DNA from: Candidatus Rokuibacteriota bacterium
GTDB lineage: Bacteria; Methylomirabilota; Methylomirabilia; Rokubacteriales; CSP1-6
Direction of reading: 5' to 3'
Length of the DNA stretch: 64,000 nt
Assembly (NCBI GenBank): GCA_003221695.1
Contig: QHSX01000053.1
Location: forward strand, 16,740 to 80,739
Shown here: positions 33,145-42,023 of the stretch, piece after piece
How positions within the stretch are numbered: position 1 is the stretch's first letter
How the letters are laid out: each line of letters begins with the position of its first letter
Notes under the pieces: generated by a model
What the model was told of the DNA's origin: nothing
Databases searched by the model: none
The model's input: only the letters and a program-made list of their open reading frames with translations
Program-made: the position numbers and the translations under genes

Positions 33145-35373
33145 CTAGGCCTCGACCGGCGTGGGGGTGCGCGACACGGGCACCTCGATGATGAACCGAC
33201 TGCCGCGCGGCTCGTTGTCCTCGACGTGGATCGTGCCGCCGTGCTCGGTGACGATCTCCCAGACGATCGGCAGCCCGAGCCCCATGCCCGCGGCCTTGGT
33301 CGAGAAGTAGGGCAAAAAGAGCTTCTCCTTGTCGTCGGGGCTGATGCCGGGCCCGGTGTCCGTCACGATGATCCGGGCGTGACCGTTCTCGGCGACCAGC
33401 GTGGTCTCGACGACGACCTCGCCCGTGCTGCCCACCGCCTCGACGGCGTTGTCGACCAGATTCAGCACCGCTCGCTTGATGCGGTCGGGGTCCACCTCGA
33501 CGGGCGGCAGGTTCTCCGCGTGCCGCGTGGCCAGCGTGAGTGCCGGGTGCGCCTCGCGGTAGAGCGCCACCACGGACTCGACGAGCGGCCGGAGATCGGT
33601 GGGCCGGGGGACCAGGACGGGCATACGGGCGAAGCGCGAGAACTCGTCCACCAGGCGCCGCAGGCCGTCGACCTCCTGGATGATCGTGCCGGTGCACTCC
33701 GCCACGAGCTGCGCGTCTTCGCGCGTGTCCCGTGCGAGCCGCCGTCGCAGCCGCTGAGCGGAGAGCTGGATGGGCGTCAGCGGATTCTTGATCTCGTGCG
33801 CGATCCGCTGCGCCACCTCCCGCCACGCCGCCACGCGCTGCGCCTTGATGAGCTCGGTGAGGTCTTCGAAGACGACGACCGCGCCGGCGTACTCGCCCTC
33901 GGGCCCGCGCAGCGCAGTCGCCGCGGCGAGCAGCGAGAGGGACGCGCCGCCGCGCCGCAGGTGGAGCTCCTGCTCGACGGCGCCGGCCTTCGGCCGCCGC
34001 GTCCGGTGAACGAGCGCCACCACGTCCGTGACGTCGGGACCGGCAAAGACCTCTTCGAGGAGCTGGCCGACGGCCGCCTCGCTCACGCCAAACATCTTCG
34101 CCGCGGCCCGGTTGATGGTCGTGAGCCGTCCGAGCGGGTCGAACGAGACGACGCCGCTCGAGAGCGTCTCGAGCACGGTCTCGATGTAGCGGCGGCGATC
34201 CTCGAGCTCCGTGTGCTTGTCGGAGAGGTCGAGGTACGCCTCCTCCAGCCGGCGGTTGGATTCGCCGAGGTCGTCGGTCATCCGGTTGAACGACGCCACG
34301 AGCGCGCCCAGCTCGTCGTCGGCGCGCGCCTGGACCTTGTAGCTGAGGTTGCCGGCCGCGACCTCACGCGTGCCCTCGGCGAGCTCGGCGATCGGGCCCG
34401 TGATCCCACGCGCCAGGTAGAGCCCGAACCAGGCGAACGAGAAGACCACGATCAGCGTCATCAGGAGGAACAGGAGGATGTAGATACCCTTGATCGGCGT
34501 CTTCAGGAGCTTGAGCTGCTTGTACTCCTGGAACGCCTGCGAGATCCCGCGCACCCGCGCCTCGAGGCGCTCGGCGACGTGCGTGGCAACCACGACGACG
34601 CCGATGACGCGGAGCGGGGGGTCGCCGTGCGACGACCAGATCGGCATGAAGGCCTCGATGAGGTCCCCGGACTGGAGCTCGCGGACGGTCGTCACCTCCT
34701 GGCCGGCGAGCCCGTGCTTGAGCTGGCTCTCGTTCACGTCGCCGGTCGGAACGTCGCCGAGCACCGGGTCCTTCACGTGCACGAACTCCCGGCCCTGCGT
34801 GTTGAAGACGGTGATCGCGCTGATCCCGAGCTGCTCCTGCTGCTCGACCAGGTACGCGGCGAGCGCTCCGCGCCGGTCCGCGCGGAGGAGGCCCTCGCGG
34901 TCGATCACGCGGCCGATGTGCTGCGCGTGTCGGAGCGCGGTCCGCTCGAGGTTGTTGTAGTACGTCTGCGCCACCCCCAGCGCCTGGTCGAGCGGGCGCT
35001 CCACCTGCGGCTTGAACCACCCCTCGATCGACTTGTTGATGAAGTTCGACGCGATGAGGAAGATCAGGATCGCCGGCGCGAGTGAGAGCGACAGAAAGGC
35101 GAGCACGAGCTTGGTCTTGAACTTCGCGCCGATGACGTTCTGCCGCCGCTCGAACCAGAGCTTGACCAGGTTCCGAAACAGCAGCATGACCAGCAGCAGC
35201 AGGACGATCAGGTTGAGGTTGAGCAGGGCGAAGATCGTGATGTTGGAGGCGATTGGCAGATCGGGCGCGTAGACGTCGGTGTCCACGAAGTTCGCCACGC
35301 CGATGAGGAACAGGAACCCCGCGATGATCAGGAGGTTGCGCTTGCGCCGGGTCGCGTCGCTGAGCAGCGGCAT
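33145..35373 (-). CDS. ntrY: sensor histidine kinase, NtrY type
   Basis: A 742-residue membrane kinase. Three hydrophobic helices lie in the first ~120 residues, followed by a periplasmic domain and a fourth helix (LLFLLMTLIVVFSFAWFGLY), HAMP (GITGPIAELAEGTREVAAGN), a PAS domain, the phospho-acceptor His in RIAHEIKNPLTPIQLSAQ and the ATPase boxes NLVDNAVEAVG, DTGPGISPDDKEKLF and GMGLGLPIV. Architecture matches NtrY. Its start overlaps the DUF4390 stop by one base (TAATG). Confidence 0.93.
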   Translation of the reverse strand: MPLLSDATRRKRNLLIIAGFLFLIGVANFVDTDVYAPDLPIASNITIFALLNLNLIVLLLLVMLLFRNLVKLWFERRQNVIGAKFKTKLVLAFLSLSLAPAILIFLIASNFINKSIEGWFKPQVERPLDQALGVAQTYYNNLERTALRHAQHIGRVIDREGLLRADRRGALAAYLVEQQEQLGISAITVFNTQGREFVHVKDPVLGDVPTGDVNESQLKHGLAGQEVTTVRELQSGDLIEAFMPIWSSHGDPPLRVIGVVVVATHVAERLEARVRGISQAFQEYKQLKLLKTPIKGIYILLFLLMTLIVVFSFAWFGLYLARGITGPIAELAEGTREVAAGNLSYKVQARADDELGALVASFNRMTDDLGESNRRLEEAYLDLSDKHTELEDRRRYIETVLETLSSGVVSFDPLGRLTTINRAAAKMFGVSEAAVGQLLEEVFAGPDVTDVVALVHRTRRPKAGAVEQELHLRRGGASLSLLAAATALRGPEGEYAGAVVVFEDLTELIKAQRVAAWREVAQRIAHEIKNPLTPIQLSAQRLRRRLARDTREDAQLVAECTGTIIQEVDGLRRLVDEFSRFARMPVLVPRPTDLRPLVESVVALYREAHPALTLATRHAENLPPVEVDPDRIKRAVLNLVDNAVEAVGSTGEVVVETTLVAENGHARIIVTDTGPGISPDDKEKLFLPYFSTKAAGMGLGLPIVWEIVTEHGGTIHVEDNEPRGSRFIIEVPVSRTPTPVEA

Positions 35374-35939
35374 TACTGTACCCGTTGGATCGTGCGGTAG
35401 GCGGACTGGCGGAAGGTCTGCTCGGCCGTCCCGGCCATCCGCGCGAAGAACGTGTTCTCGCCGTTGAGCGCCGCCTCGGCGCTGACCCGAATGTAGATCA
35501 CCGCGCTGGGGTCGAGGGTGCTGGCGGGCGTCATTTTGAGTCCGCGGAGCTCGGACAGGACGCGCTGGGCGTCGCGGACGTCCCGCGTGATGTGGACGGG
35601 CCGCGCCTCACCCTTGAGGGACGCGACCCGGAACTCCTTGGTCACGACGTTGTAGGCGAGGGAGCGCTCGACCAGCTTCGTCGTCAGCCGCTGGTCGGGC
35701 CAGTAGCGCTTGTACTGCCAGAGCTCGACGGTGAACCGGACGTGCGTCGGGATCCCGCCCTGGATCCCCTCCTGGAAGGCGTCGGGGATGGCGCCGAACA
35801 ACACGACGTGCACCGTCACCTCGTGGTCGTTGAGGAAGACGTCGAGGTCGCTGATGCGCAGCTCGGCGCGCGCGGGCGCCGTGACCCCCAGCGCCAACGC
35901 CGCTGCGAGGAGCGAGCGCTTCACACAGGTAGCACGCAT
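35373..35939 (-). CDS. DUF4390 exported protein
   Basis: A 188-residue protein with a Sec signal peptide (RSLLAAALALGVTAPARA) and a beta-rich domain typical of DUF4390 (LRISDLDVFLNDHEVTVHVVL, TVELWQYKRYWPDQRL, YIRVSAEAALNGENTFFARM). DUF4390 genes commonly precede ntrY-like kinases, so it may be the envelope sensor partner; this is inferred. A GCTATAAT element lies at 35954-35960, about 15 nt before the ATG, and could be a -10 box. Confidence 0.85.
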   Translation of the reverse strand: MRATCVKRSLLAAALALGVTAPARAELRISDLDVFLNDHEVTVHVVLFGAIPDAFQEGIQGGIPTHVRFTVELWQYKRYWPDQRLTTKLVERSLAYNVVTKEFRVASLKGEARPVHITRDVRDAQRVLSELRGLKMTPASTLDPSAVIYIRVSAEAALNGENTFFARMAGTAEQTFRQSAYRTIQRVQ

Positions 35940-35986
35940 ACGCTGGACAGAGCATTATAGCGTGGGAGGTCGAACGGGCCCGCCGC

Positions 35987-36874
35987 TCAGATAGCGGCGA
36001 GGCCGGGGGCGGGGACCCGCGGCAGGACGCTGAGGGCGGCGCCGGCGGGCCGCCGCGCGATGCCGAGGATGTGCTGGATCGCGCGCACGAGCTCGACGTT
36101 GAGCGTGTGGCCCCCGTTGCGCGCGACGACGTGCGCGAGGATCGGGCGACCCAGGAGCGCCAGGTCGCCGATGAGGTCGAGGATCTTGTGCCGGACGAAC
36201 TCGTCGCGATAGCGCAGGCCGTTCAGCGGGCCGCCCTTCGCGAGCACGACCGCGTTGTCGAGCGAGCCGCCGCGCGCGAGCCCGTTCTTCCGCAGAATGC
36301 CGAGGTCCTTGAGGAACCCGTACGTGCGCGCCGGCGCGACGTCGTCGACGAAGGAGCGCTCCGTGGAGGGCGCCCAGGACAGGACCTGCGTGCCGATCGC
36401 CGGGTGATCCACGTCGAGCGTGTAGCTGATGCGGAAGGCCGGCGCGGGGAAGATGTGGATCCAGCGTCCGTCGTTCCCGACGCGGACGGGGCCGGGGAGG
36501 GTGAGCGGCCGTCGGCGCGCCGACTGCTGGTTCCGCCCGGCGGCGGCGAGCACGGCAACGAAAGGCTTCGCGCTGCCGTCCATCGCGGGGATCTCCGGCC
36601 CGTCCACCCGGACCTCGAGGTTGTCGATGCCGAGCCCGGCCGCCGCCGCCATCAGGTGCTCGACGGTCCCGACCCGCGTGCCGTTCTTCCCGATGGTCGT
36701 GGCGTAGTGTGAGTTGACGACGCTTTCAGGGGCGGCGGTGATCCGGTCGTCACCGGCCCGGAACACGATGCCAGTGTCCTCGGGCGCCGGAGACAGGGTG
36801 ACCTTCGCTTGCTTGCCTGAGTGAAGGCCGACCCCCTCCAGCGTGACCGGCCTTTTGATCGTGGATTGGCGCAT
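35987..36874 (-). CDS. lpxC: UDP-3-O-acyl-N-acetylglucosamine deacetylase LpxC
   Basis: A 295-residue zinc amidase, the committed step of lipid A synthesis, and the best evidence for a lipopolysaccharide outer membrane. Motifs: TLEGVGLHSGKQ at the N-terminus, VEHLMAAAAGLGIDNLEV with the first zinc His, and FVRHKILDLIGDLALLG with zinc His/Asp. ATG 36874. The region upstream (36875-37045) shows no gene. Confidence 0.97.
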   Translation of the reverse strand: MRQSTIKRPVTLEGVGLHSGKQAKVTLSPAPEDTGIVFRAGDDRITAAPESVVNSHYATTIGKNGTRVGTVEHLMAAAAGLGIDNLEVRVDGPEIPAMDGSAKPFVAVLAAAGRNQQSARRRPLTLPGPVRVGNDGRWIHIFPAPAFRISYTLDVDHPAIGTQVLSWAPSTERSFVDDVAPARTYGFLKDLGILRKNGLARGGSLDNAVVLAKGGPLNGLRYRDEFVRHKILDLIGDLALLGRPILAHVVARNGGHTLNVELVRAIQHILGIARRPAGAALSVLPRVPAPGLAAI

Positions 36875-37045
36875 AAGCCCGGCGCAGGATGAGCAACCCC
36901 GATGCCACGCGTTCCGAAAATCGGTAAATGGCTGCCGCCTAACACCTTCTGTGCCTGTCTGGGGCGACCGCCGTGCCTCCGCGGTGGCATCGATGACACG
37001 CGAGTGGCTCGCCGGTGTCTCGCATGGGAGACACGCGCGAGGTAC

Positions 37046-37564
37046 TCAGACGTCGACGATCACGCTCACCTGATGGCGCCCGTCTCGCTCCACGACGCTC
37101 GCCTGGTGAAGGGTGACGGCCTTGACGACGGTCCCCGGCCGGTGGCGACCAGTGTCGAACGGCTCACCGTGGAGGACGCCGTGGGCGAGCGTGTCGCTTG
37201 CCGAGAGGACCGTGATGCGGCGGGCGACGAAGCCCTCGATCTCGTGCACGTAGAGGCACTCGTTGATCCAGTTGACGAGCAGGCTCTCGGGCGAGTCGGC
37301 CTGCGCGCGGACCTCACGGTGCTCGCGCTCGTCGACCTCGTCGGGCGAGACGATCAGCGCGAAGACGCCGAGCGCCGCCTGGGCGAAGGCCTCCGTCCGC
37401 GTCGGACCCCACGCGCGCACGCCCACGTCGGCGTCCACGTCGAACTGCTCCCAGCCCGCGGTGGTTGTTGGAGCGGGGGCCGCGAGGCCGGTGCACTCCG
37501 TGGGTGGCGTGTCGTGGGTACGGCGTGGCTCCGTTCCCCCAATGCCCGTCGCGTCGTCGGTCAT
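37046..37564 (-). CDS. archease
   Basis: A 172-residue archease. The conserved C-terminal region includes the acidic metal-site features (DVDADVGVRAWGPTRTEAF, ESLLVNWINECLYVHEIE, and the terminal VKAVTLHQASV). In archaea and some bacteria archease activates the RNA ligase RtcB; no rtcB is in the window. ATG 37564 overlaps the rsmE stop by 4 nt. Oddity: residues ~10-33 (Pro/Thr/Ala-rich) are encoded by a copy of the dispersed GTAGCGGGG repeat, placing a repeat inside the coding sequence ahead of the conserved domain. Confidence 0.85.
   Translation of the reverse strand: MTDDATGIGGTEPRRTHDTPPTECTGLAAPAPTTTAGWEQFDVDADVGVRAWGPTRTEAFAQAALGVFALIVSPDEVDEREHREVRAQADSPESLLVNWINECLYVHEIEGFVARRITVLSASDTLAHGVLHGEPFDTGRHRPGTVVKAVTLHQASVVERDGRHQVSVIVDV
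37466..37535 (+). repeat. dispersed GTAGCGGGG repeat, copy within archease
   Basis: About 70 nt that align closely with 51276-51342: shared blocks include AGCGGGGGCCGCG, TCCGTGGGTGGCGTG and TACGGCGTGG/CACGGCGTGG. It is translated in frame (antisense to the repeat's reference orientation) as the variable N-terminal segment of archease. Confidence 0.75.
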
Positions 37565-38370
37565 TGCAGGCCCCCGAATCGGCTCTGGAGGACGGCGAGG
37601 ATCGCGGGGCCGGCGGTTTCCGACCTCAGAATACGCGGCCCGACGCCGACGACCCTGAAGCCGTGGGCCTCCGCGGTCTCGACCTCCCGGCGCGATAGTC
37701 CGCCCTCCGGACCGATCAGAAGATGCACGTGCGCGCCCACGGGCAGGGTGGGGGGCAGGCTCTGAGTGAGTGTCGTTCCGAACGGAAGAGCCTGCCCCCC
37801 ACCCTGCCCCTGCGCCGCCGCGGCTTCCCCCCCGCCCTCCCCTTGGGCTGCCGCGCGTGGCCACAGGCAGAGCCGAAGGTCAGCGGGCTCGTCGAGCGCC
37901 AGGAACTCGGCGAGCGGACGCGCCACGTCGACGGGGGGAATGACGGCGCGGCCGCACTGCTTCGCCGCTTCCTTGGCCACCCGCTGCCAGCGCCGCGCGC
38001 GCTCGCGCCAGCGGCTCGGCTCGAGCGTGACGACCGTCCGCTCCGTGGTGACCGGCACGATGCGCGCCACGCCAAGCTCGGTGGCCGCGCGCACGATCGC
38101 CTCCATCTTGTCGCCCTTCGGGACCGACTGGATGAGCGTGGCCCGGAGCGGCGACTCGGCGTCGGTCCGCGCGACACCGAGCACGGTGCCCGTGACGGTC
38201 TCGCCGACGTCCTCGAGGCGCACCGTGAAATCACGGCCGGCGCCGTCGGCGGCGATCACCGTGTCGCCCGCCTTGAGACGCAGCACGCGCGCGAGGTGGC
38301 GTGACTCGTCCCGATCGAAGAGGACGCGGCCGTCGTGGATCCGGTCAGGCGCGATCGTGAAGCGGCGCAC
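37561..38370 (-). CDS. rsmE: 16S rRNA m3U1498 methyltransferase RsmE
   Basis: A 269-residue SPOUT methyltransferase acting on 16S rRNA U1498. N-terminal PUA-like domain (SRHLARVLRLKAGD) and C-terminal knot motifs HLLIGPEGGLSRREVE and LGPRILRSETA (here VGPRILRSETAGPAIL) are intact. Between the CLWPRA strand and HLLIGPEGG there is an extra ~45 residues of Gly/Gln/Ala-rich then Leu/Pro/Thr sequence; most of it is encoded by a 23-bp-arm inverted repeat (37741-37809) and a neighbouring Gly-rich duplication. The frame is preserved. Confidence 0.94.
   Translation of the reverse strand: MRRFTIAPDRIHDGRVLFDRDESRHLARVLRLKAGDTVIAADGAGRDFTVRLEDVGETVTGTVLGVARTDAESPLRATLIQSVPKGDKMEAIVRAATELGVARIVPVTTERTVVTLEPSRWRERARRWQRVAKEAAKQCGRAVIPPVDVARPLAEFLALDEPADLRLCLWPRAAAQGEGGGEAAAAQGQGGGQALPFGTTLTQSLPPTLPVGAHVHLLIGPEGGLSRREVETAEAHGFRVVGVGPRILRSETAGPAILAVLQSRFGGLQ
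37741..37809. repeat. long perfect inverted repeat inside rsmE
   Basis: Arms 37741-37763 and 37787-37809 are 23-bp perfect inverted repeats. The 23-nt loop is GAGTGAGTGTCGTTCCGAAC followed by GGA, nearly the same as the loop in the rsmB palindrome (minus-strand reading) and close to that at 40937-40961. Translated in frame in RsmE. Confidence 0.85.
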
Positions 38371-39241
38371 GGACGAGCTCGAGGGTGGTCCAACCCTCTG
38401 CCGAGATCGACGCGCGCGGAGCGAAGCCGTGGCCGCCGAGCGCGGCCTCGAGGCCGACCGCCTCCGCGTCGAGGATGCCGCCGAGCAGGAGGGCGCCTCC
38501 GGGGGCGACGTAGCGGGCGTAGCGCGGCGCCAGCCTGAGGTGCGCGGCGGTCAGGAGATTGGCCACGACGAACGGCGCCGCCGACTCGTCGAGCGCGCCC
38601 GCGTCGCCGAGGACACAGCGCACGCGATCGCAGACCCGGTTGCGGGCCGCGTTCGCCATCGCGGAGGCGACGGCGTCGGGGTCGTCGTCGACCGCGAGGA
38701 CCTGACCGACGCCGAGCCGCGCGGCGGCGATCGCGAGCACGCCCGAGCCGGTCCCGAGGTCGATCAGCCGGCGCGGCGCCGTCCGGGCGATCAGCGACTC
38801 CAGCCGCTCGAGGCACCCGAGCGTGCTCGGATGCTGTCCGGTGCCGAAGGCGCGGCCGGGCTCGATCGCGATCACGAGGCGCCCGTTCGCGGGCGGCTGG
38901 TCCCAGGGCGGCGCGATCAACAGGCGTTTGCCGACGGGCAGCGGCCGGAAGTGGGCGCGCCAGGCCTCCGCCCAGTCCTCGCTCGCGAGCGCGACAACGC
39001 TCGGCTCGCCGGCCTTGGGAAAGCCGAGCGCGGAGAGCCCGGCGAGGTACTCGCGGACGCTCTCCTCGAGGGCGCGGGCGAAGAGGGTCTTCGGGAAGAA
39101 GGCGCGAAGCCTCGGTCGACGGCCGGGCGTCTCCTCCTCGACGACGCCGAGCGCTCCCAGCTCCCAGACGAGGTTCGTCAAGCCCTCGGACGTCTCCTCG
39201 GGAACCTCGACGGTGAGCTCCCAGTAGCGGGAGGACGACAT
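38345..39241 (-). CDS. prmA: ribosomal protein L11 methyltransferase
   Basis: A 298-residue PrmA that trimethylates L11. N-terminal recognition domain followed by the Rossmann domain with SAM motif LIDLGTGSGVLAIAAARLG (residues ~161-179), VDDDPDAVASAMANA and the substrate motif VVANLLTAA (NLL variant of the usual NILA). Overlaps rsmE by 26 nt and follows dnaJ by 4 nt. Confidence 0.95.
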   Translation of the reverse strand: MSSSRYWELTVEVPEETSEGLTNLVWELGALGVVEEETPGRRPRLRAFFPKTLFARALEESVREYLAGLSALGFPKAGEPSVVALASEDWAEAWRAHFRPLPVGKRLLIAPPWDQPPANGRLVIAIEPGRAFGTGQHPSTLGCLERLESLIARTAPRRLIDLGTGSGVLAIAAARLGVGQVLAVDDDPDAVASAMANAARNRVCDRVRCVLGDAGALDESAAPFVVANLLTAAHLRLAPRYARYVAPGGALLLGGILDAEAVGLEAALGGHGFAPRASISAEGWTTLELVRAPLHDRA

Positions 39242-39245
39242 CGGC

Positions 39246-40337
39246 TCAGCCGAAGAGCTTCTTCATGCGTTCGAGGAACGCTTGCGCCAGTGGTCCGTGC
39301 TCGCCCCTCGACGCGGCCTCGTAGGCCAGCAGCGCCTCGCGCTGCTTCGCGTTGAGCTTCTGCGGCACCTCGAGGATGAGCCGGTAGCCATGGTCGCCGT
39401 GGCCGCGCTGGCGGAGGCGGGGCAGGCCCTTGCCCTTGAGCTTGAGGATCTGGTTGGGCTGACTGCCGGGCGGAATTCGGAGCTCCGCCGTGCCGTTGAG
39501 CACCGGCACCTGGACCTCGGCGCCCAGCGTGAGCTGGGCGAAGCCGACGGGCAGATCGCAGTAGAGGTCGGCGCCCTCGCGCACGAAAATCTCGTGCTCG
39601 CGGATTCGCACGAGAACGTAGAGGTCGCCCGGCGGCCCGCCGTTGACGCCTCCGGAGCCCTCGCCGCTCAGCCGGAGCTGCATCCCGTCCTCGATACCCG
39701 CCGGGATCTTCACGGACAGGAGGCGCTCGGAGCGCTGGCGCCCCTCGCCCCGGCACCGCGCGCAGGGGTGCCGGTTCAGCTGGCCCGCGCCCTGACACTT
39801 GGAGCAGGGCTGCGCGACGGTGAGGAAGCCGTGCGTGCGCCGGACCTCGCCGCGGCCGCGGCAGAGGTCGCACATCTCGAGGCGGCTGCCCGGCTCGACG
39901 CCGGTTCCGCCGCACGCGTCGCACGACTCGAGCCGCGGGATCTGGATCTTCGTCTCGACGCCGGCCGCCGCCTCCTCGAGCGCGATCTTGAGCTCGTACT
40001 GGAGGTCCTCGCCGCGGGCGGCGCGGGAGCGGCGGCTCCCGCCCGCCCCACCCGAGAAGAAGTTCTCGAAGATGTCTTCGAACAGCGTGCCGAAGCCCGT
40101 GTCCGTGAAGCCCCCGCCCGGACCGACCGTGCCGAACCGGTCGAAGTGCGCGCGCTTCTCGGGGTCGGACAGGACCGCGTACGCCTCGCTGACTTCCTTG
40201 AAGCGCTCCTCGGCGCGTTTGTCCGCCGGGTTGCGGTCGGGGTGGCACTGCATCGCGAGCTGCCGGTACGCCTTCTTCAGCTCCGCGTCGGTCGCGCTGC
40301 GGGAGACTCCAAGGATCTCGTAGTAGTCGCGCGGCAC
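39246..40337 (-). CDS. dnaJ: chaperone DnaJ
   Basis: A 363-residue type I J-protein. J domain with HPD ([20 protein letters not shown]), a Gly/Phe-type linker, four CxxCxGxG zinc repeats ([32 protein letters not shown]) and the C-terminal substrate-binding domain ([19 protein letters not shown]). Works with GrpE from the adjacent gene and DnaK (not in window). Confidence 0.97.
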   Translation of the reverse strand: MPRDYYEILGVSRSATDAELKKAYRQLAMQCHPDRNPADKRAEERFKEVSEAYAVLSDPEKRAHFDRFGTVGPGGGFTDTGFGTLFEDIFENFFSGGAGGSRRSRAARGEDLQYELKIALEEAAAGVETKIQIPRLESCDACGGTGVEPGSRLEMCDLCRGRGEVRRTHGFLTVAQPCSKCQGAGQLNRHPCARCRGEGRQRSERLLSVKIPAGIEDGMQLRLSGEGSGGVNGGPPGDLYVLVRIREHEIFVREGADLYCDLPVGFAQLTLGAEVQVPVLNGTAELRIPPGSQPNQILKLKGKGLPRLRQRGHGDHGYRLILEVPQKLNAKQREALLAYEAASRGEHGPLAQAFLERMKKLFG

Positions 40338-40341
40338 GGGC

Positions 40342-40884
40342 TCAGGCGTCCGCGTCGGGCGCCACGGCGACCACGACGAGCGCGGGGCGGAGCACGCGGT
40401 CGTGCAGCAGGTAGCCGGGCAGCTGCTCGCTCACGACGGTGTTGGGCGCGGCCGCGACGCTCACCACGCGCGCGATCGCCTCGTGCCGCGTCGGATCGAA
40501 GGCCTGTCCGACCGCGGAGTAGCGCGTGACCCCCGCCCGCTCGAGCACCTTCAGCAGCTCGCGCTGGGTGAGCTCGACGCCCTCGACGAGATTCGCCGCG
40601 GTGGACGCGGCCCGCGCGGCCTCGAGGGCCCGGTCGAGGTTGTCGAGGACCGGGATCAGGTCACGGAGCAGCGACTCGGTCGCGTACTTGGCGAACTCTT
40701 CGCGCTCGCGCTGGGCGCGCCGCCGCGTGTTCTCGGCGTCCGCGAGCGCGCGGAGCAGGCGGTCGTGCTTTTCGTCGAGCTGGCGTCGGAGCTCCTCGAC
40801 CTCGGACGGGGGAGCCTGGGAGGCCTCCGCCGACCGCGCGCCCCCTGGAGTCATGGCTTCCTGCATCGAAGAATCGTCCACCAT
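40342..40884 (-). CDS. grpE: nucleotide exchange factor GrpE
   Basis: A 180-residue GrpE: an acidic N-terminus, long coiled coil ([20 protein letters not shown], then [19 protein letters not shown]) and the beta domain ([43 protein letters not shown]; parts). ATG 40884 was chosen; a frame open to 41163 lacks homology. An extended -10 TGCTATAAT lies 6 nt upstream. Confidence 0.96.
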   Translation of the reverse strand: MVDDSSMQEAMTPGGARSAEASQAPPSEVEELRRQLDEKHDRLLRALADAENTRRRAQREREEFAKYATESLLRDLIPVLDNLDRALEAARAASTAANLVEGVELTQRELLKVLERAGVTRYSAVGQAFDPTRHEAIARVVSVAAAPNTVVSEQLPGYLLHDRVLRPALVVVAVAPDADA

Positions 40885-40890
40885 GATTGA

Positions 40891-40899
40891 ATTATAGCA
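40891..40899 (-). promoter_or_regulatory. possible extended -10 promoter before grpE
   Basis: TGCTATAAT on the minus strand, a perfect extended -10, ending 6 nt before the grpE ATG; transcripts would be leaderless. No -35 match is seen. No CIRCE (HrcA operator) inverted repeat was found near it. Confidence 0.45.
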
Positions 40900-40919
40900 G
40901 CCGCCGAGCATCGGGGCCG

Positions 40920-40978
40920 GGCCGGGGCGGGGTTCGGCGGCGAGTGTCGTTTTCGAAGCCGCGAACCCCGCCCCGGCC
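40920..40978. repeat. intergenic palindrome between hrcA and grpE
   Basis: Arms 40920-40936 and 40962-40978 are 17-bp inverted repeats (GGCCGGGGCGGGGTTCG and its complement), extended by a CGGC/GCCG inner stem. The loop GAGTGTCGTTTTCGAA shares the GAGTGTCGTT core with the rsmE palindrome. It could also act as a processing or terminator structure in the hrcA-grpE transcript. Confidence 0.8.
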
Positions 40979-40988
40979 TCGTCCCGTG

Positions 40989-42014
40989 TTACGACGGCAG
41001 GTAGAGATCCTGGCGGACGCGCGAGAGCGCTTCGGTCACGTGGCGCGCGGTCTCGTTGACGATGGAGATGACGTCGGGGTAGGGCAGGCGCCGAGGGCCG
41101 ACGACGCCGAGGATCCCGACGACCTGGTCGCGGTAGAGGTACGTCGAGGTGATCAGCGTGCACTCACGCATCTCGGCGTACGGGTTCTCCTCGCCGATCG
41201 TGACGCGCAGCCCCTCGCCCTCGGCGAGCGTGGTCATGAGGTCGGTGAGGCGCTCCTTCTGCTCGAACGTGCGCAGCAGGTCGCGCGTCGTCTCGATGTC
41301 CCAGAACTCGGGGTGGTCGAGCATGTTGATGGTGCCGCTCACGTACAGCGTGCGCCCCTTCAGCAGCGCGACGATCTGCTCGGTGACGGCGCGTGCGCGG
41401 GTGTGCAGCGTGTCGAGCGGGTCGCTCGGCGCCGACTCCATGTCGACGATCTGCTCCACCGTCCTCCCGGCGAACTGCCGGGAGAGCTCGCGCCCGATCG
41501 AGCGTACCTCGTCGGCGGCGAGGGGCGGCTCGAGCGTGACCGCGCGGGCCGTGATCCAGCCGGCGTCGGTCACGAGGACCGCGAGCGCGCGGTCGTCCTC
41601 GAGGGGGATCAGCTCCACGCGGGCAAGGGTCGTGTTCTTGAGCGGCGGCGCCAGCAGGAGGCCCGTCAGCTTCGTCGCGACCGACAGGTGTGACGACGTG
41701 CGCTCCATGAACGGGTCGATGCCCGAGCGTCGCGTGGGCAAGGTCCCGGTCATGGGCGGCGCCTCCGCCGCCTGCGGCGGGGGGAACGAGTTCACGTAGA
41801 ACCGGTACGCCTTGTCCGTCGGCACCCGCCCGGCACTCGTGTGCGGCTGGGCGAGGTAGCCCATTTCCTCGAGATCGGCCATCACGTTACGGATCGTCGC
41901 GGGGGAGAGCTGTGGGAAGTGCCGCCTGGCCAAGACGCGCGAACCGACGGGATCCGCCGAGTCGACGTACTCGCGGATGATCGCGATCAGGACGTCGCGA
42001 TGACGGGCATCCAT
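40989..42014 (-). CDS. hrcA: heat-inducible transcription repressor HrcA
   Basis: A 341-residue HrcA: N-terminal winged helix (MDARHRDVLIAIIREYVDSA, with RNVMADLEEMGYLAQPHTSAGRVP) and GAF-like C-terminal domain ending in a GILGVVGPRRLPYPDVISIV segment. It normally represses dnaK/groE operons at CIRCE elements; none is visible in this window. A TATAAT at 42023-42028 overlaps the hemW stop and sits 8 nt before the ATG. Confidence 0.95.
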   Translation of the reverse strand: MDARHRDVLIAIIREYVDSADPVGSRVLARRHFPQLSPATIRNVMADLEEMGYLAQPHTSAGRVPTDKAYRFYVNSFPPPQAAEAPPMTGTLPTRRSGIDPFMERTSSHLSVATKLTGLLLAPPLKNTTLARVELIPLEDDRALAVLVTDAGWITARAVTLEPPLAADEVRSIGRELSRQFAGRTVEQIVDMESAPSDPLDTLHTRARAVTEQIVALLKGRTLYVSGTINMLDHPEFWDIETTRDLLRTFEQKERLTDLMTTLAEGEGLRVTIGEENPYAEMRECTLITSTYLYRDQVVGILGVVGPRRLPYPDVISIVNETARHVTEALSRVRQDLYLPS

Positions 42015-42023
42015 CGGCGTCGA